Shown here: piece by piece, positions 19,824 through 28,844 of the stretch
Numbering within the stretch: position 1 is the stretch's first letter
Layout of the letters: each line of letters starts with the position of its first letter
Source: Olavius algarvensis Delta 4 endosymbiont
GTDB lineage: Bacteria; Desulfobacterota; Desulfobacteria; Desulfobacterales; CAJINA01
Length of the DNA stretch: 64,000 bases
Reading direction: 5' to 3'
Assembly (NCBI GenBank): GCA_905176665.1
Contig: CAJINA010000075.1
Span: forward strand, 1-64,000
Notes under the pieces: generated by a model
What the model was told of the DNA's origin: nothing
Database searches by the model: none
The model's input: the letters and a program-made list of their open reading frames with translations, nothing else
Position numbers and translations under genes: made by a program

Positions 19824-20960
19824 TTAATAGCTGCCAAGTACTTCATCTCCCTTTAGCCCGGCAAGGACTTCGACGTGCTTGTCCAAACGGCGGCCGGTTT
19901 TGATGTAGCGGCGCGTCCAGCGGTCCCCTTCCTTAACGGTGACCATCTCGAGTTGACCGACTATGCGCAGGGCGTTTTCAGGAATGACAACGACATTTTC
20001 CGTCTGGACCGGGATGCGCAGCTTACCGAACATGCCGGGATAAAGACCGTTGATGGGCGGCAGGGACGCTTTCACCAGAAAAGTCCGGGTCTGCGGATCG
20101 GCATAGGGAATGATTTCCTCTACATCAGTCTGGACCTCTTTGCCCAGGGTGGCGATGGTAGCCGGCAGTTGCATGCCCAGGCGGACCCGGGATATCAGGC
20201 CTTCCCGTACGTGGGCCTCCAGGCGGTAGGTCCCGGCGGTTTGCAGCACCAGCAGTGGTTTGCCGGGCAGGGCCAGGTCTCCAGGCTCCACCAGCCGTTT
20301 CAGCACTTCACCGGTTTCCGGTGCCAGAATACGGGTATATCCCAAGCCAATCTCCGCTTCGCGCACTACCTCCGCGGCCTGCTTGATACCGGCCATGGTC
20401 CCGGATTGAGCTTCCTGGGCGCGGGCCAGGCCGGCCTTGGCCTGGCTGTAAAGCGACTGCGCCTTTTCCAGGTCTTGCTGGGTGGCGGCCTTGGATTCAA
20501 AATAGGTCCGGGTTCGTTTGAAACTGGCGGCAGCCTGATCATAGGCGGCCTGGGCCGAGATGACGGCCTGGCGCGCCTGCTCGCGGGAGGCCTGGGCCGA
20601 CTTGAGGCCCTGGCGGGCCTGGTCCAATCGGGCCAGTAACTGGCGGTTATCCAGTGAAACGAGCACCTGGCCTTTGGTTACCCGGCTGCCGGGGCGGACA
20701 GCGACCGTAACGACCTGCGCGGTCACCTGGGACTCTATGCGGGTCTCCGTACGGGGTCGGACGGTTCCGGAAGCCTCAAACCAGCGTCGGACCAATTCTA
20801 CCCGGGCCCGGGCAGTCGTGACCGGGGCCTCTTCCAACCCGGAGAGGGCACCTGTTTTGCCCGGCTGGATTTTGCCGCTGTCTCCGCATCCGGTTAGAAT
20901 CGCCAAGGGTACCAAAAAAAGTAAGAGAGTTGCGAAAATTAGGTTGCCGGTAGGTCGCAT
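19824..20960 (-). CDS. RND periplasmic adaptor (membrane fusion lipoprotein)
   Basis: A protein of 378 residues. The lipoprotein signal peptide ends in LTGC (Cys near 25), so it is anchored to a membrane by lipid. It has the usual HlyD/AcrA layout: a beta-barrel/lipoyl half-motif (VAVRPGSRVTKGQVLVSLD), a long Ala/Gln-rich coiled-coil hairpin (about 110-200), the second lipoyl half (GYTRILAPETGEVLKRLVEPGD), and a beta-barrel/membrane-proximal domain. It connects the pump to the TolC channel. Upstream lies a repeat element that separates it from the TolC gene of the same apparent operon. Confidence 0.93.
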   Translation of the reverse strand: MRPTGNLIFATLLLFLVPLAILTGCGDSGKIQPGKTGALSGLEEAPVTTARARVELVRRWFEASGTVRPRTETRIESQVTAQVVTVAVRPGSRVTKGQVLVSLDNRQLLARLDQARQGLKSAQASREQARQAVISAQAAYDQAAASFKRTRTYFESKAATQQDLEKAQSLYSQAKAGLARAQEAQSGTMAGIKQAAEVVREAEIGLGYTRILAPETGEVLKRLVEPGDLALPGKPLLVLQTAGTYRLEAHVREGLISRVRLGMQLPATIATLGKEVQTDVEEIIPYADPQTRTFLVKASLPPINGLYPGMFGKLRIPVQTENVVVIPENALRIVGQLEMVTVKEGDRWTRRYIKTGRRLDKHVEVLAGLKGDEVLGSY

Positions 20961-21089
20961 GTTTAATTCTCCTCTATACGTCCACCTGAATACACGCCGA
21001 TTTGGGGGTGAACAGCGATAATGAATCTCAGTCCTGATCTAAATCCGCCACCTTTGGTGGAGGCCCCGGAGGGGCTCTACCGCTCCGGG

Positions 21090-21345
21090 GCGAATTGATT
21101 TTTATGTTTACGGTGAGACCCGTGTTACAACTTGTTATTAGTTTGTATCATCTTGTCACTTTTCTTGTGCGTACAAGAAAAGTGACCAAAAGAAAAAGCC
21201 ATCAGACGCGGCCCTGCGGGCTGCCCTGCGCTTCTCGGAAAGGGCGCGCTCAGTCCAACTCGCCGCGCTCAAACAAGCACTTCGCTCCGGTCGCCCTTTC
21301 CTGCGATGCTCGGTGCATCTTAAAGGGGAAGCTCAAGCCCAATTA
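21090..21345. repeat. Dispersed repeat family 2, copy A
   Basis: The element begins with a near-perfect hairpin, GTCACTTTTCTTGT-GCGT-ACAAGAAAAGTGAC (21155-21186), then a 32-nt core at 21206-21237 that is identical to 61247-61278. Both copies then share Ser/Arg-codon-like GC-rich sequence ending in a CGATGCTCGG-like block. No plausible gene is present. It occupies the gap between the TolC and adaptor genes and so splits the efflux operon. Confidence 0.75.
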
Positions 21346-21403
21346 GATCATCAGCGCCTTTTCCGGGCAGCTTCTTGATGTCCGCTGCTCAGCGTGAGGT
21401 GCA

Positions 21404-22719
21404 TCACTCCGTTTTGACCGCTTCGCCTTCCCAGCAGGCAATCGCCCGGCAGACGGCAGCGCGCGATTTTTCCCGGTCGTAATAAGCGGTGGCCGTATGT
21501 ATGCGCGATCGGTTGCGGGCCAGTTCGCTGTCCAGGTAGCGCGTGATGCCGGCGCTGCCGCCCAGATATTGCTGCCGAACCAGTTCGAAGGACTCGTTGG
21601 CGCTTTCCACACTTTTTTCGGCTACGGAGAGTCTTTCACCGGCCTCCTTGAGGCGCAGGTAGGCGGTTTTTACATCGGTTTTTACTGCGAGCAGCGTTTT
21701 ACGATCCGCGGCCAGGGCTTCATTCAATCCGGCGGTGGCCGCTTTAACCTGGGCGTCGGTGGAAAAGCCTGTAAACAGCGCCCAGGTGAGTATGACTCCG
21801 GCTGTCCAATTGTCCCGGTTGGTACTGAAACTGCCGTCCGGATCCGCCATCCAGTATCGTGAGTTGAAATCTACCTTCGGGATATAGCCGCTTTTGGCCA
21901 GAGACATGGCCTTTTCAGCCTGGTATACTTTCTCGCGAATCTTCCTGATCTCCGGCCGTAGAGAGAGCGCTGCTGTCAAACCTTCGTCATAGGTACCCGG
22001 AACATTGAAAAGAACCCCGGTTCCCGCCTTCAATTCCAAATTGGTGTCCGGGCCGAGGCCCATGGCGCCGGCCAAGGCCGTCTTCGCAATTTCCAGGCGG
22101 TTTTTACTGCGCACCACCTCTTCCTGAGCCCGGGCCAGCCTGACTTCCAGAGACAGTAGATCTGACTTGAGTGCCCCGCCGGCCCGGTAACGGACGTTCA
22201 TGATTTGCAACTGAGCGGAAATGGTATCCAGGGATTCATTTGAGATTTCCACGTAATCGCGGCTGGCGAGGATGTTATACCAGGCCTGGATGACCGCCGT
22301 CCGGATACCATCGGCTATCTCGCGGCGCGCAGACTCCCGGTATTTCCTTTCCGATTCGGCGATCTGGACCCCCAGGCGGTCGCGGTTTCCGTTATAGAGG
22401 TTCATTTCAGCCACCGCGGCGGTTTCCCAGTTCTCAAACCAGCCCGGTTGGTTGAAGTCCGTGCCGGGCTGGAATTGGCGTTGGTCGATGGTTGTCATCA
22501 GATACCGCGATGGGGCGTCACCTTGCATATACCCGAGGGAAACGCCTACCTGGCAATTGCGAGCGCTTCTTCCAGGGAAATGGGCCCCTGGGGTACCCGA
22601 ACAGTTCCGGTATCTGTCTGCAGATTACTATCGCCGGCGATCAGACAGACCGGCGCCAGAACAGTCAGCGCGAGGAAACACAGGCACATTAGCTTGGCGG
22701 CAGAGCGATAGACCTCCAC
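21404..22719 (-). pseudogene. TolC-type outer-membrane efflux protein, deleted and frameshifted near the N-terminus
   Basis: The main frame (21404-22528, 374 residues) is a TolC/OEP channel with two long helical repeats, e.g. QIAESERKYRESARREIADG and ARAQEEVVRSKNRLEIAKTA. The signal peptide and the opening motif SLEEALAIA lie in another frame, upstream to about 22719 (GTG), and stop at TAG just after AIAR. Between AIAR and VGVSLGYMQ the roughly 30 residues of the first helix usually found in TolC proteins are absent. A small deletion that also shifted frame is therefore likely. The distal part lacks a signal peptide and would not reach the outer membrane. Misassembly is an alternative. Confidence 0.75.
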
Positions 22720-22811
22720 AGTGGGCCCCCCATGAGTTGTAAAGTTTGGTTGCTTTGGAAAGATGGCATTATGTTCAAGCTGCCAGATAATAGGGTATAT
22801 TACATAGATTT

Positions 22812-23480
22812 TCAACCCCTGCCGGTCATCCCGGCCAACTGCCGGACCGGCACGTCCTGCAGGGTTTCGTTGTGGTAGACGCGGATGATGGTCGAATCGG
22901 CATACAGTTCCTCGGGCAGCACGATGGGGGCCGCCGCGCCAATTGCCCGGCCGCACCAGGCCGCCAGGCCCCGATGCAGCGGAAGGGGCGATACGAAAAA
23001 AGGCGCCAGGAACGGAGCCGCCGCTACGGCTGCCAGAGGGCGGACATCGGCCAGCCGTCCCAGTCCCCATAGAACACCGCACTGAAGCGCTTCATGTTCC
23101 AGGTAATTACCCTCGGGGTTCAGGTAGGAGACCAGGATGTTCGCATACTCTTTCGTCAGGCGGGGGTTGCGGGCCATGGCCTCACCCATGGCCTCGGGCG
23201 ATCCCCAGCCGATTCCGCCCGATTCGTCATTGAGGGTCCACATCAACCGACGCATCATCACCCGGGCGTCTTCGAGCTGGGTGTCGGCCATCTTTGCTAT
23301 GACGGCACCGGCCGCCGTGATCGCGCGCCAACGCAGGCGTTCATCCCCGCTGCAGAAAAATGCGAACAGGGGGTTGATCACCCGCCGCAGATTCATCTGG
23401 TACAACCGGTCAAGGGCGGTTGTCAGCTCCTCGCGGACCAGCAGGTCACGCACGGCTTTTTTAAGCGCACGATGATGCAT
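22812..23480 (-). CDS. HEAT-repeat-like protein (DVU0298 type)
   Basis: A protein of 222 residues starting at MHHRALKK (23480), with helical HEAT-like repeats (GDERLRWRAITAAGAVIAKM, HEALQCGVLWGLGRLA). The sequence resembles a conserved protein of sulfate reducers annotated DVU0298 in Desulfovibrio. A conserved GGIGWGSPEAMGEAMA segment lies near the middle. No catalytic residue is evident. A scaffold role is typical for HEAT proteins but unproven. It is the last gene before the efflux operon and follows the DsrE-like gene by 109 bp. Confidence 0.7.
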   Translation of the reverse strand: MHHRALKKAVRDLLVREELTTALDRLYQMNLRRVINPLFAFFCSGDERLRWRAITAAGAVIAKMADTQLEDARVMMRRLMWTLNDESGGIGWGSPEAMGEAMARNPRLTKEYANILVSYLNPEGNYLEHEALQCGVLWGLGRLADVRPLAAVAAAPFLAPFFVSPLPLHRGLAAWCGRAIGAAAPIVLPEELYADSTIIRVYHNETLQDVPVRQLAGMTGRG

Positions 23481-23589
23481 GGTTTTCAAGTTAAAAGGTT
23501 GAAGGTAGAAGGTTGAAGGCAAAAGCAAGGCCGATTGGCCCGCCGCCCCTCATCCTTATACCTTACACCATATACCTTACACCCTGTAC

Positions 23590-23949
23590 TTAAAAGGTAA
23601 TGAGCTCATAGCCCTGGTTGAGGTAAGTCGACATGGACGGATGCCCGGACATATCATCCAGCAGTTTCAAGCCCTGCGCCCGGCAGGCCTCTAACACACC
23701 GGTCTTGGTCGCACAGGCCAGGCAAACGCCGGCTACCAGGCCCTTGGCTTTGGCGGCCGTCCACAAACGATGCTGCGGGTTGCCGGTTTCATCAAGCTTG
23801 GGGATCAATTGCGTTGCCGCCCCTTCTATGACCATGCGGACCGAATAGCCGTTTTCGGCGAGATTGAGTCCATTGAGCAGGACATGGATAAAACACATCG
23901 GGTCGCCGTTGAACACAAACAGGGCGGCTTTTTTAATTTGCGGTTTCAT
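23590..23949 (-). CDS. DsrE/F-like family protein
   Basis: A protein of 119 residues with the DsrE fold pattern: a first strand KKAALFVFNGDP, then VRMVIEGAATQLIP, and a Cys-containing loop GVCLACATKTGVLEAC. The second of these Cys matches the position of the persulfide-carrying Cys of DsrE/TusD relatives. It is probably a small cytoplasmic sulfur-relay or redox protein. It starts 2 bp after the ferredoxin stop codon, so the pair is co-translated. Confidence 0.8.
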   Translation of the reverse strand: MKPQIKKAALFVFNGDPMCFIHVLLNGLNLAENGYSVRMVIEGAATQLIPKLDETGNPQHRLWTAAKAKGLVAGVCLACATKTGVLEACRAQGLKLLDDMSGHPSMSTYLNQGYELITF

Positions 23950-23951
23950 CT

Positions 23952-24140
23952 TTATTCCTCCCAGGTGATGCAGTCTTCCGGGCAGTACATGATGGCTTCG
24001 TTCACTGCATCCTCAGGATATTCTTCAAGGTCGGCTACTTCGATATGCCCGAATTCGTTTTCCGAAAACACTTCCGGACAAACCTCGAAGCAACCGCCGC
24101 AGAGGGTGCAGGCGGCCATGTCAACAACCGGCTTTTTCAT
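23952..24140 (-). CDS. Small [4Fe-4S] ferredoxin
   Basis: A protein of 62 residues starting at ATG 24140, with GGAG 6 nt upstream (the TTG at 24152 is also possible). It has one cluster motif CTLCGGCFEVCPE plus a distal CPEDC; the third-to-fourth Cys arrangement resembles Desulfovibrio ferredoxin I types with a single cluster. The protein is acidic, as expected of an electron carrier. It lies downstream of the flavodiiron gene and is a plausible electron donor within this oxygen-defence cluster. Confidence 0.9.
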   Translation of the reverse strand: MKKPVVDMAACTLCGGCFEVCPEVFSENEFGHIEVADLEEYPEDAVNEAIMYCPEDCITWEE

Positions 24141-24220
24141 CTTCCACTCCAATTAGAAAAGGCATGGCGTCCCACTAGCTTATGGTAGCACCATGCCTTT
24201 TGGTTCATAACCGGCTGCCG

Positions 24221-25408
24221 TTAAGCAGCTGCGATAGCTTTGCCGATTTCCCGTCCAAAATCAATACATTGTTCCAGGGCATCCTCTCCGGGCACATATT
24301 GAACCCTGAGACCCGCTACGGGAAGATCGAACTTCATCTCTTCCAGTTCCCGGGTGATGTATTTGACCGCTTCACCGCTCCAGCCATAGGAACCGAAGGC
24401 TGCCCCGATTTTGTTCTGGGGTTTGAGGCCTTTCATATAAGTGAGCATGTCGGCGACACTCGGGAAAAGCTGGTTGTTCAGGGTCGGCGATCCGACCACG
24501 ACAGCCTTGGCATCCAGCACTTCGGTCATAATGTCGCTGCGGTCGGATTTGCGAATGTTGAACGGGCGGGCTTCCACCCCGGCATCGTGGAGACCGGCGA
24601 CGACTGAATAGGCCATCTTTTCAGTGCTGTGCCACATGGTGTCGTAAATCACGACGGCCTTTTTCTGGGGTTCCGCCTTGCACCAGCGGGCGTAGGCATT
24701 GATGATACGGCTCGGATCTTCGCGCCAGATGATGCCGTGATCGGGGCAGATCATGTCGATTTCCAGACCCGATTCAACAACCTTGTCTATCAATTTGATG
24801 GTCTTTTTTGAATAAAGCATCAGGATGTTGGCGAAATACTTTTTAGCGTGCAGCATGATCGCATCCTGGGACTCATCGTCGAAGACTTCATTGCCGGCAT
24901 AATGCTGGCCGAAGGCGTCGCTGGAGAAAAGGATCTTATCCTCGTTGAGGTAGGTAAACATGCTGTCCGGCCAGTGCAGCATCCGGGTTTCCATGAAAGT
25001 CAAGGTCCGTTTGCCGATGCTGAGTGTTTCCCCATTCTCAACGGCATGGTAATTCCAATCATGGGAAAAATGGCGCTGCAGATTTCGCAATCCCATCTTG
25101 GAGCAGTAGAGCGGCTTGTCCGCACCCACGCGATGCATCACATGCGGCAGGGCACCAGAGTGGTCCATTTCGGTGTGGTTGCTAATGACGATGTCAATTT
25201 CTTTCGGGTCGATAATATTGGCGATATTGCTCAGCAATTCTTTGGGAAAGCCGTCTTTTACCGTATCGACCAGGACATTTTTTTCGTCCAGGATCAAAAA
25301 AGCATTGTAGCTCGTGCCCTGGTGCGTTGAATAGCCGTGGAAATCACGGATATTCCAGTCATTTACACCGACACTGTATATATTGTCGGCAATTTTGATC
25401 GGTTCCAT
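24221..25408 (-). CDS. Flavodiiron protein (rubredoxin:oxygen oxidoreductase type)
   Basis: A protein of 395 residues. The N-terminal metallo-beta-lactamase-like domain (1-250) carries the diiron ligands H78-x-E80-x-D82-H83 (HTEMDH), a later HWPDSMFTY His, an SSDAFGQH Asp and CPDHG. The C-terminal flavodoxin domain starts near 253 (KKAVVIYDTMWHST) with SPTLNN and GSYGWSGEA FMN loops. Family members reduce O2 to water, or NO to N2O, with electrons from rubredoxin. A rubredoxin gene lies 103 bp upstream in the same orientation, which fits the oxygen-reductase role in sulfate reducers. Confidence 0.95.
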   Translation of the reverse strand: MEPIKIADNIYSVGVNDWNIRDFHGYSTHQGTSYNAFLILDEKNVLVDTVKDGFPKELLSNIANIIDPKEIDIVISNHTEMDHSGALPHVMHRVGADKPLYCSKMGLRNLQRHFSHDWNYHAVENGETLSIGKRTLTFMETRMLHWPDSMFTYLNEDKILFSSDAFGQHYAGNEVFDDESQDAIMLHAKKYFANILMLYSKKTIKLIDKVVESGLEIDMICPDHGIIWREDPSRIINAYARWCKAEPQKKAVVIYDTMWHSTEKMAYSVVAGLHDAGVEARPFNIRKSDRSDIMTEVLDAKAVVVGSPTLNNQLFPSVADMLTYMKGLKPQNKIGAAFGSYGWSGEAVKYITRELEEMKFDLPVAGLRVQYVPGEDALEQCIDFGREIGKAIAAA

Positions 25409-25511
25409 ATAGTCCTCGAAATGTTACAATTGAATTTATTCCCCCGGACCGGCAGGTGCCGGTCCGGGCTGCTGCATCCGCCGGCCGCCAGCACCGGCAG
25501 TGGCGGCCGGG

Positions 25512-25673
25512 TTACTCTTCTTTTTCAAAATCTTCTTTGGCTGCGCCGCATACCGGGCACTCCCAATCTTCGGGCACATCTTCCCATTTGGTTCCGGGGG
25601 CTACGCCGTTGTCAGGGTCGCCTTGAGCCGGATCGTAGACATAACCGCAAAGTGTGCATACATACTTATCCAT
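25512..25673 (-). CDS. Rubredoxin (type I)
   Basis: A 53-residue protein too short for most gene filters. It begins [19 protein letters not shown] and contains [15 protein letters not shown]. Two CxxCG knuckles (Cys 6, 9, 39, 42) bind one Fe. AGGAGG lies just upstream of the ATG. It is the probable electron donor to the adjacent flavodiiron protein. The Fe(SCys)4 site and the conserved aromatic core (Tyr, Trp, Phe) are intact. Confidence 0.95.
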   Translation of the reverse strand: MDKYVCTLCGYVYDPAQGDPDNGVAPGTKWEDVPEDWECPVCGAAKEDFEKEE

Positions 25674-25776
25674 GGGTTCCTCCTGTGGTGGTATTGGGTT
25701 TCCTGCTAAACTTCGGTGGATAGGTTATGGGTTAAAATACCTGTTTAAAAATATATTTCAAGTCCTTCCTTGACGG

Positions 25777-25974
25777 TCACTTTACGGCGTCCGGTCCGGC
25801 CAGGGGCCGGAACATCTTCTTGCCGGCGCCGCAGACCGGGCATTTCCAGTCATCGGGCAGGTCTGCAAAGGCGGTTCCTTTTTTAATCTTGCCTTTGCGG
25901 TCACCTTTATCCGGGTTGTACATGTAACCGCAGGAGGCGGTCTGACACTGGTAGATATCTTCCGGGTTTGCCAT
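25777..25974 (-). CDS. Rubredoxin with CX4C first knuckle (Rd-2 type)
   Basis: A protein of 65 residues. The first iron-binding knuckle is CQTASC, with four residues between the Cys instead of two; the second is the normal CPVCGAGK. The rest matches rubredoxin ([20 protein letters not shown]). Such CX4C rubredoxins are known from some Desulfovibrio strains and have altered redox and spectral behaviour. It lies 104 bp upstream of the ordinary rubredoxin, so two rubredoxins with different potentials may serve the cluster. Confidence 0.9.
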   Translation of the reverse strand: MANPEDIYQCQTASCGYMYNPDKGDRKGKIKKGTAFADLPDDWKCPVCGAGKKMFRPLAGPDAVK

Positions 25975-26018
25975 ATAATATCCCTTCCTCTCTTGTTAAA
26001 GCCGGTAAACGGCGTTTC

Positions 26019-26591
26019 TTATTTGAATAGGGCTGCCGCGCTTTTCTCTATTTCCTCAAGGTGCCCGGCGAGGTTTTTCAAATCCCGGGGGCCGTCCACC
26101 TTTCGGAACGTCAGGTCACCGCTGTAACTGGCTCCGGCCGCATCAAAAAAATAACGGGCGATCAGTCGGATCGCGTCAAATAATTGCTTGCCGCTGGTGG
26201 CCCCCGCCGAAAGCAAAAACCCTTTGCGGGTCTCCGCTTTCGGGTCATCCAACTTCAAGGCGTATTTGCGCGACCAGAGGGTCTGCGAACGGTCGATCAA
26301 GGCTTTAAGCTGGGCGCTGGGACCGTAAAAAAAGACCGGGGTAGCGGCCACGATGATGTCGGCATTCTGCAGCAGGTCATACATTTCGGAAAACATGTCG
26401 TCCGTTTGAATGACGCACTGACCGGTTTTCATACAGCTGTTGCAGCCGATACAGGGGATGATATTCTTTTCGGCCACCGGAACCTTGACGATGTCGGCAC
26501 CGCGTTTAAATCCCTGCTCCAGGAACGTGTCCAGCAGATAAGCGGTATTGCCGTTTTTACGGGGGCTGCCTTGCAGTCCGACGACGAGCAT
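26019..26591 (-). CDS. NADPH-dependent FMN reductase/flavodoxin-fold protein
   Basis: A protein of 190 residues. ATG at 26591 is chosen because GAGGA lies 7 nt upstream. It opens with MLVVGLQGSPRKNGNT, the phosphate-binding loop of the flavodoxin-like FMN reductases, and has CIGCNSCMKTGQC, the Cys-rich insertion found in the iron-sulfur flavoprotein-like branch. ATPVFFYGPSAQLKALIDR is the second FMN loop. It is likely a flavin-dependent electron-transfer protein. The start lies 4 bp after the cytochrome gene stop, so the two are translationally coupled. Confidence 0.88.
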   Translation of the reverse strand: MLVVGLQGSPRKNGNTAYLLDTFLEQGFKRGADIVKVPVAEKNIIPCIGCNSCMKTGQCVIQTDDMFSEMYDLLQNADIIVAATPVFFYGPSAQLKALIDRSQTLWSRKYALKLDDPKAETRKGFLLSAGATSGKQLFDAIRLIARYFFDAAGASYSGDLTFRKVDGPRDLKNLAGHLEEIEKSAAALFK

Positions 26592-26595
26592 GATG

Positions 26596-26940
26596 TTATC
26601 CTCTAATGTGGCATTGGGCACAGGTGACCGGGCCTGCCTTGCCGCGGCTTTTTTTCATAACCTTGTGGCACTTGACGCAGCTCTTGTTCATTACCTGTTT
26701 CTTTTTCAGGTCACCGGCTTTTTTGAGGCGCTCGATAGCTCCCGATTCCTGGGGAAACAGGTCGTGGCATTGGTTGCAGTCTTTCAGCACTTCCTGGTGG
26801 CTGCGGTGCGGGAATGGCACCTTGCCCCGCTTGCCGCCATCGAGTTCCATGTTTTCAGCGCCGTTTTCGGTAGAAGCCACAGCGGCTGCCGTGATAAGGA
26901 GCGCGAGCAGGGCCGCTGCGAGTGCGATGTGTCTGATCAT
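26596..26940 (-). CDS. Three-heme cytochrome c7-type protein
   Basis: A protein of 114 residues from ATG 26940. The signal peptide (residues 1-22) directs it to the periplasm. Three CXXCH heme-binding motifs are visible: CNQCH, CVKCH and CAQCH. Additional distal His residues (PFPHRSH) supply bis-His ligation, as in the cytochrome c7/c3 family. The basic mature protein (many Lys) suits interaction with acidic ferredoxin, flavodoxin or hydrogenase partners. It is the first gene of the segment that leads to the flavodiiron protein. Confidence 0.93.
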   Translation of the reverse strand: MIRHIALAAALLALLITAAAVASTENGAENMELDGGKRGKVPFPHRSHQEVLKDCNQCHDLFPQESGAIERLKKAGDLKKKQVMNKSCVKCHKVMKKSRGKAGPVTCAQCHIRG

Positions 26941-27400
26941 TAACGTATGTCTCCGCTTTTGGATTTCAGAACGCTTATCCAATACCTTATTTCAATTTAA
27001 ACCGACAGTAAAATCTCCCAGCGAGTGACCATGGGCCGGGAGCCGGGAGATTGCTTCAATAGGTGGTTGCCATCCTATCCGTACCAATGAATCAGAGCCT
27101 CTATTAGGGCTTGTCATGGCCAGGCCCTCATCGGTGATATTGTTGCAGAGCGGATATATCGACCGGGCAGTTGTTTGCATCTGATCGATAGGGCCTTGCC
27201 GGCGGGTCCATCCTTTCATACCTTATGATGTCAATCCGCTGTCGGCGCGATAGCCCACCGGGCGGTGCCCATCTGCGCGGATGGCGATGATAAGTGACAA
27301 ACTGCGCCTGAGCCGTTGTACACCCCGGCCCTCCGCCTGTTACCACCACTTCCGGATGGATGCCGGCCGGGCCGTGCAAGGCGTGACGGGCACCGGCCGA
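26941..27400. other. Non-coding gap, nothing recognised
   Basis: About 460 bp between the cytochrome c7 and zinc-ribbon genes. The short open frames here have no ribosome-binding site and no recognisable protein pattern, and the sequence is GC-rich. It may be a decayed gene. No hairpin terminator or repeat-family member was seen. Confidence 0.4.
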
Positions 27401-27586
27401 TCAGGCGCCGGCTTCCAGGGTGCACTCGGCGAAGTCAATCTGGGCGCCGCACTTCGAGCACTTTTTCGGCTTGTCAAATTCGTCCGAGAAGATTTCCATC
27501 GACTCGTTACACTCATTACATTTACAATTAAAGGATTGCAGATTCTTGAAATTTTCAAATCCGGGGCAGTGTTGGGGCGTAGACAT
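27401..27586 (-). CDS. Small zinc-ribbon-like protein
   Basis: A protein of 61 residues from ATG 27586, with AAGGAG 5 nt upstream. It contains CKCNEC and CSKCGAQIDFAEC, giving two paired-Cys knuckles of a rubredoxin-like or zinc-ribbon fold, plus further single Cys residues. Small proteins of this kind are frequent beside rubrerythrin and desulfoferrodoxin genes in sulfate reducers, and their metal and role are not established. It lies in line with the flavodoxin gene upstream, separated by 135 bp. Confidence 0.75.
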   Translation of the reverse strand: MSTPQHCPGFENFKNLQSFNCKCNECNESMEIFSDEFDKPKKCSKCGAQIDFAECTLEAGA

Positions 27587-27721
27587 GGTTTTCTCCTTAT
27601 GGCTGCTGGTAAGTTCTTTTTTCAATCTCCCTTTTTCCAGGGGCAGGGCTGCGCTTTAAATCGAGCACTGCCAAAGGGCTAAGCGCTGTCACCGGACCAA
27701 TGGGCGTCGGCCCGGCGTCGT

Positions 27722-28156
27722 TTACGCCAGCTTTTTCGCAATTTCCTTACCGTAATCTTGGGCCATCGTAATGCCGCCGCCGATATAGGTAGACTTGAGC
27801 CGCAGCGGGCCGCTGACCATATCCATTTTATAGATGTGTTTCATGGTGTCGAAAATACGATCCGGGGCCTCACCGCTCCAACCGAACGATCCGAAAGCAC
27901 CGCCCGGCTTGCCTTCCAACTCCGCCTTTTCCGCCAGGAAAAGAAGGGTCTTCATCGGCTGAATCATATCACCATGATAGGTGGGCGAACCCAGCACCAG
28001 GGCGTCGTATCCGGCAAAATCATTTTCCGAGCTGATATCCTTGACACTTTTGACCACGGCCTCGTTACCGGAAAAGCGGATGCCTTCGGCAATAATGTTG
28101 GCCATTTTTTCGGTTTCACCGGAACGGGTTGTAAAGATAATCAGTACTTTTGCCAT
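27722..28156 (-). CDS. Flavodoxin-like FMN protein
   Basis: A protein of 144 residues from ATG 28156 (MAKVLIIFTTRSGETEKMA). It has the FMN phosphate loop TTRSGETEK, a second loop SPTYHGD and a third FGSFGWSGEAPD. The last is strikingly like the flavodoxin domain of flavodiiron proteins (GSYGWSGEA here), so it may be a detached flavodiiron-type flavodoxin. It is a cytoplasmic low-potential electron carrier. It follows the rubredoxin-like small protein by 11 bp and is part of the oxygen-defence operon. Confidence 0.9.
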   Translation of the reverse strand: MAKVLIIFTTRSGETEKMANIIAEGIRFSGNEAVVKSVKDISSENDFAGYDALVLGSPTYHGDMIQPMKTLLFLAEKAELEGKPGGAFGSFGWSGEAPDRIFDTMKHIYKMDMVSGPLRLKSTYIGGGITMAQDYGKEIAKKLA

Positions 28157-28167
28157 GGTATTCTCCA

Positions 28168-28323
28168 CTATTTAATTCTGGGGTCAGACCCACCGGGGAC
28201 ACAATCGGGGGTGTAGCACGAGTTGTCCACGAATTCACACTTTTCCTTACAAGATGGGCAAGTATCCGGGGGCGTGTCTTTATCAAAGGTATAACCGCAA
28301 TTCTGACATTTCCAACTGGACAT
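28168..28323 (-). CDS. Rubredoxin-like domain small protein
   Basis: A protein of 51 residues from ATG 28323, with GGAG upstream. WKCQNCGYTFDKDTPPDTCPSC resembles the rubredoxin-type C-terminal domain of rubrerythrin (CxxCG and CPxC). A second Cys pair follows (CEFVDNSCYTPDC). It probably binds one iron through the first four Cys. The stand-alone domain sits between desulfoferrodoxin and flavodoxin genes and is likely an electron carrier for peroxide or superoxide reduction. Confidence 0.85.
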   Translation of the reverse strand: MSSWKCQNCGYTFDKDTPPDTCPSCKEKCEFVDNSCYTPDCVPGGSDPRIK

Positions 28324-28424
28324 AATATTCTCCTTTTCATCACGGGATCCAGTGCCGCGCGCAATCAAGTTCCCTTGTCAGGCGACACCGAATCCCCTGG
28401 ATAGGTATGCTTACAATCCCGTTA

Positions 28425-28799
28425 TCAAGCCTTCCATAAGCCGTGCAGGTTGCAGAACTCACGGGCGGTTACCGATGACGCGGTGACCGTAAATACCGCT
28501 TCCGGAACCGCACCGGGCTCCAGGTATTTACGGTAGGTAGCGCCGTCGGCAATGAGCTCGATCCATTCGATGTAGTGCTTTTCCTCCATGGGATGCGGGA
28601 CTTCGCCGACACTGACTTTGTAGCCGCCATCTACGGCCGCGATCACCGGCACATGCTTCTCTTTGGCTGCGTCTACCGTATTCTCGGTGAGCAGATTCAT
28701 TGCTTCTCCGCAACAGACCAATTCACCACCGCCGCCGTGCAGGACTTCCACGATATTGCCGCATGCTTCACATTTGTAAACCTGATATCTTTCAGCCAT
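28425..28799 (-). CDS. dfx: Desulfoferrodoxin (superoxide reductase)
   Basis: A protein of 124 residues, full length for a two-iron superoxide reductase. The N-terminal desulforedoxin domain has C10, C13, C29 and C30 (CEACG, CCGE) for centre I. The catalytic centre II ligands are H49 (KHVPVI), H69 and H75 (HPMEEKHY), C116 and H119 (CNLHGLW). Lys48 is the conserved substrate-guiding residue. It reduces superoxide to peroxide without making oxygen. The rubrerythrin gene 45 bp upstream would remove the peroxide. Confidence 0.97.
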   Translation of the reverse strand: MAERYQVYKCEACGNIVEVLHGGGGELVCCGEAMNLLTENTVDAAKEKHVPVIAAVDGGYKVSVGEVPHPMEEKHYIEWIELIADGATYRKYLEPGAVPEAVFTVTASSVTAREFCNLHGLWKA

Positions 28800-28844
28800 A
28801 ACTACCTCCTGATGAAGTGGGGTAAGAAACTTCTATGTTGACGG

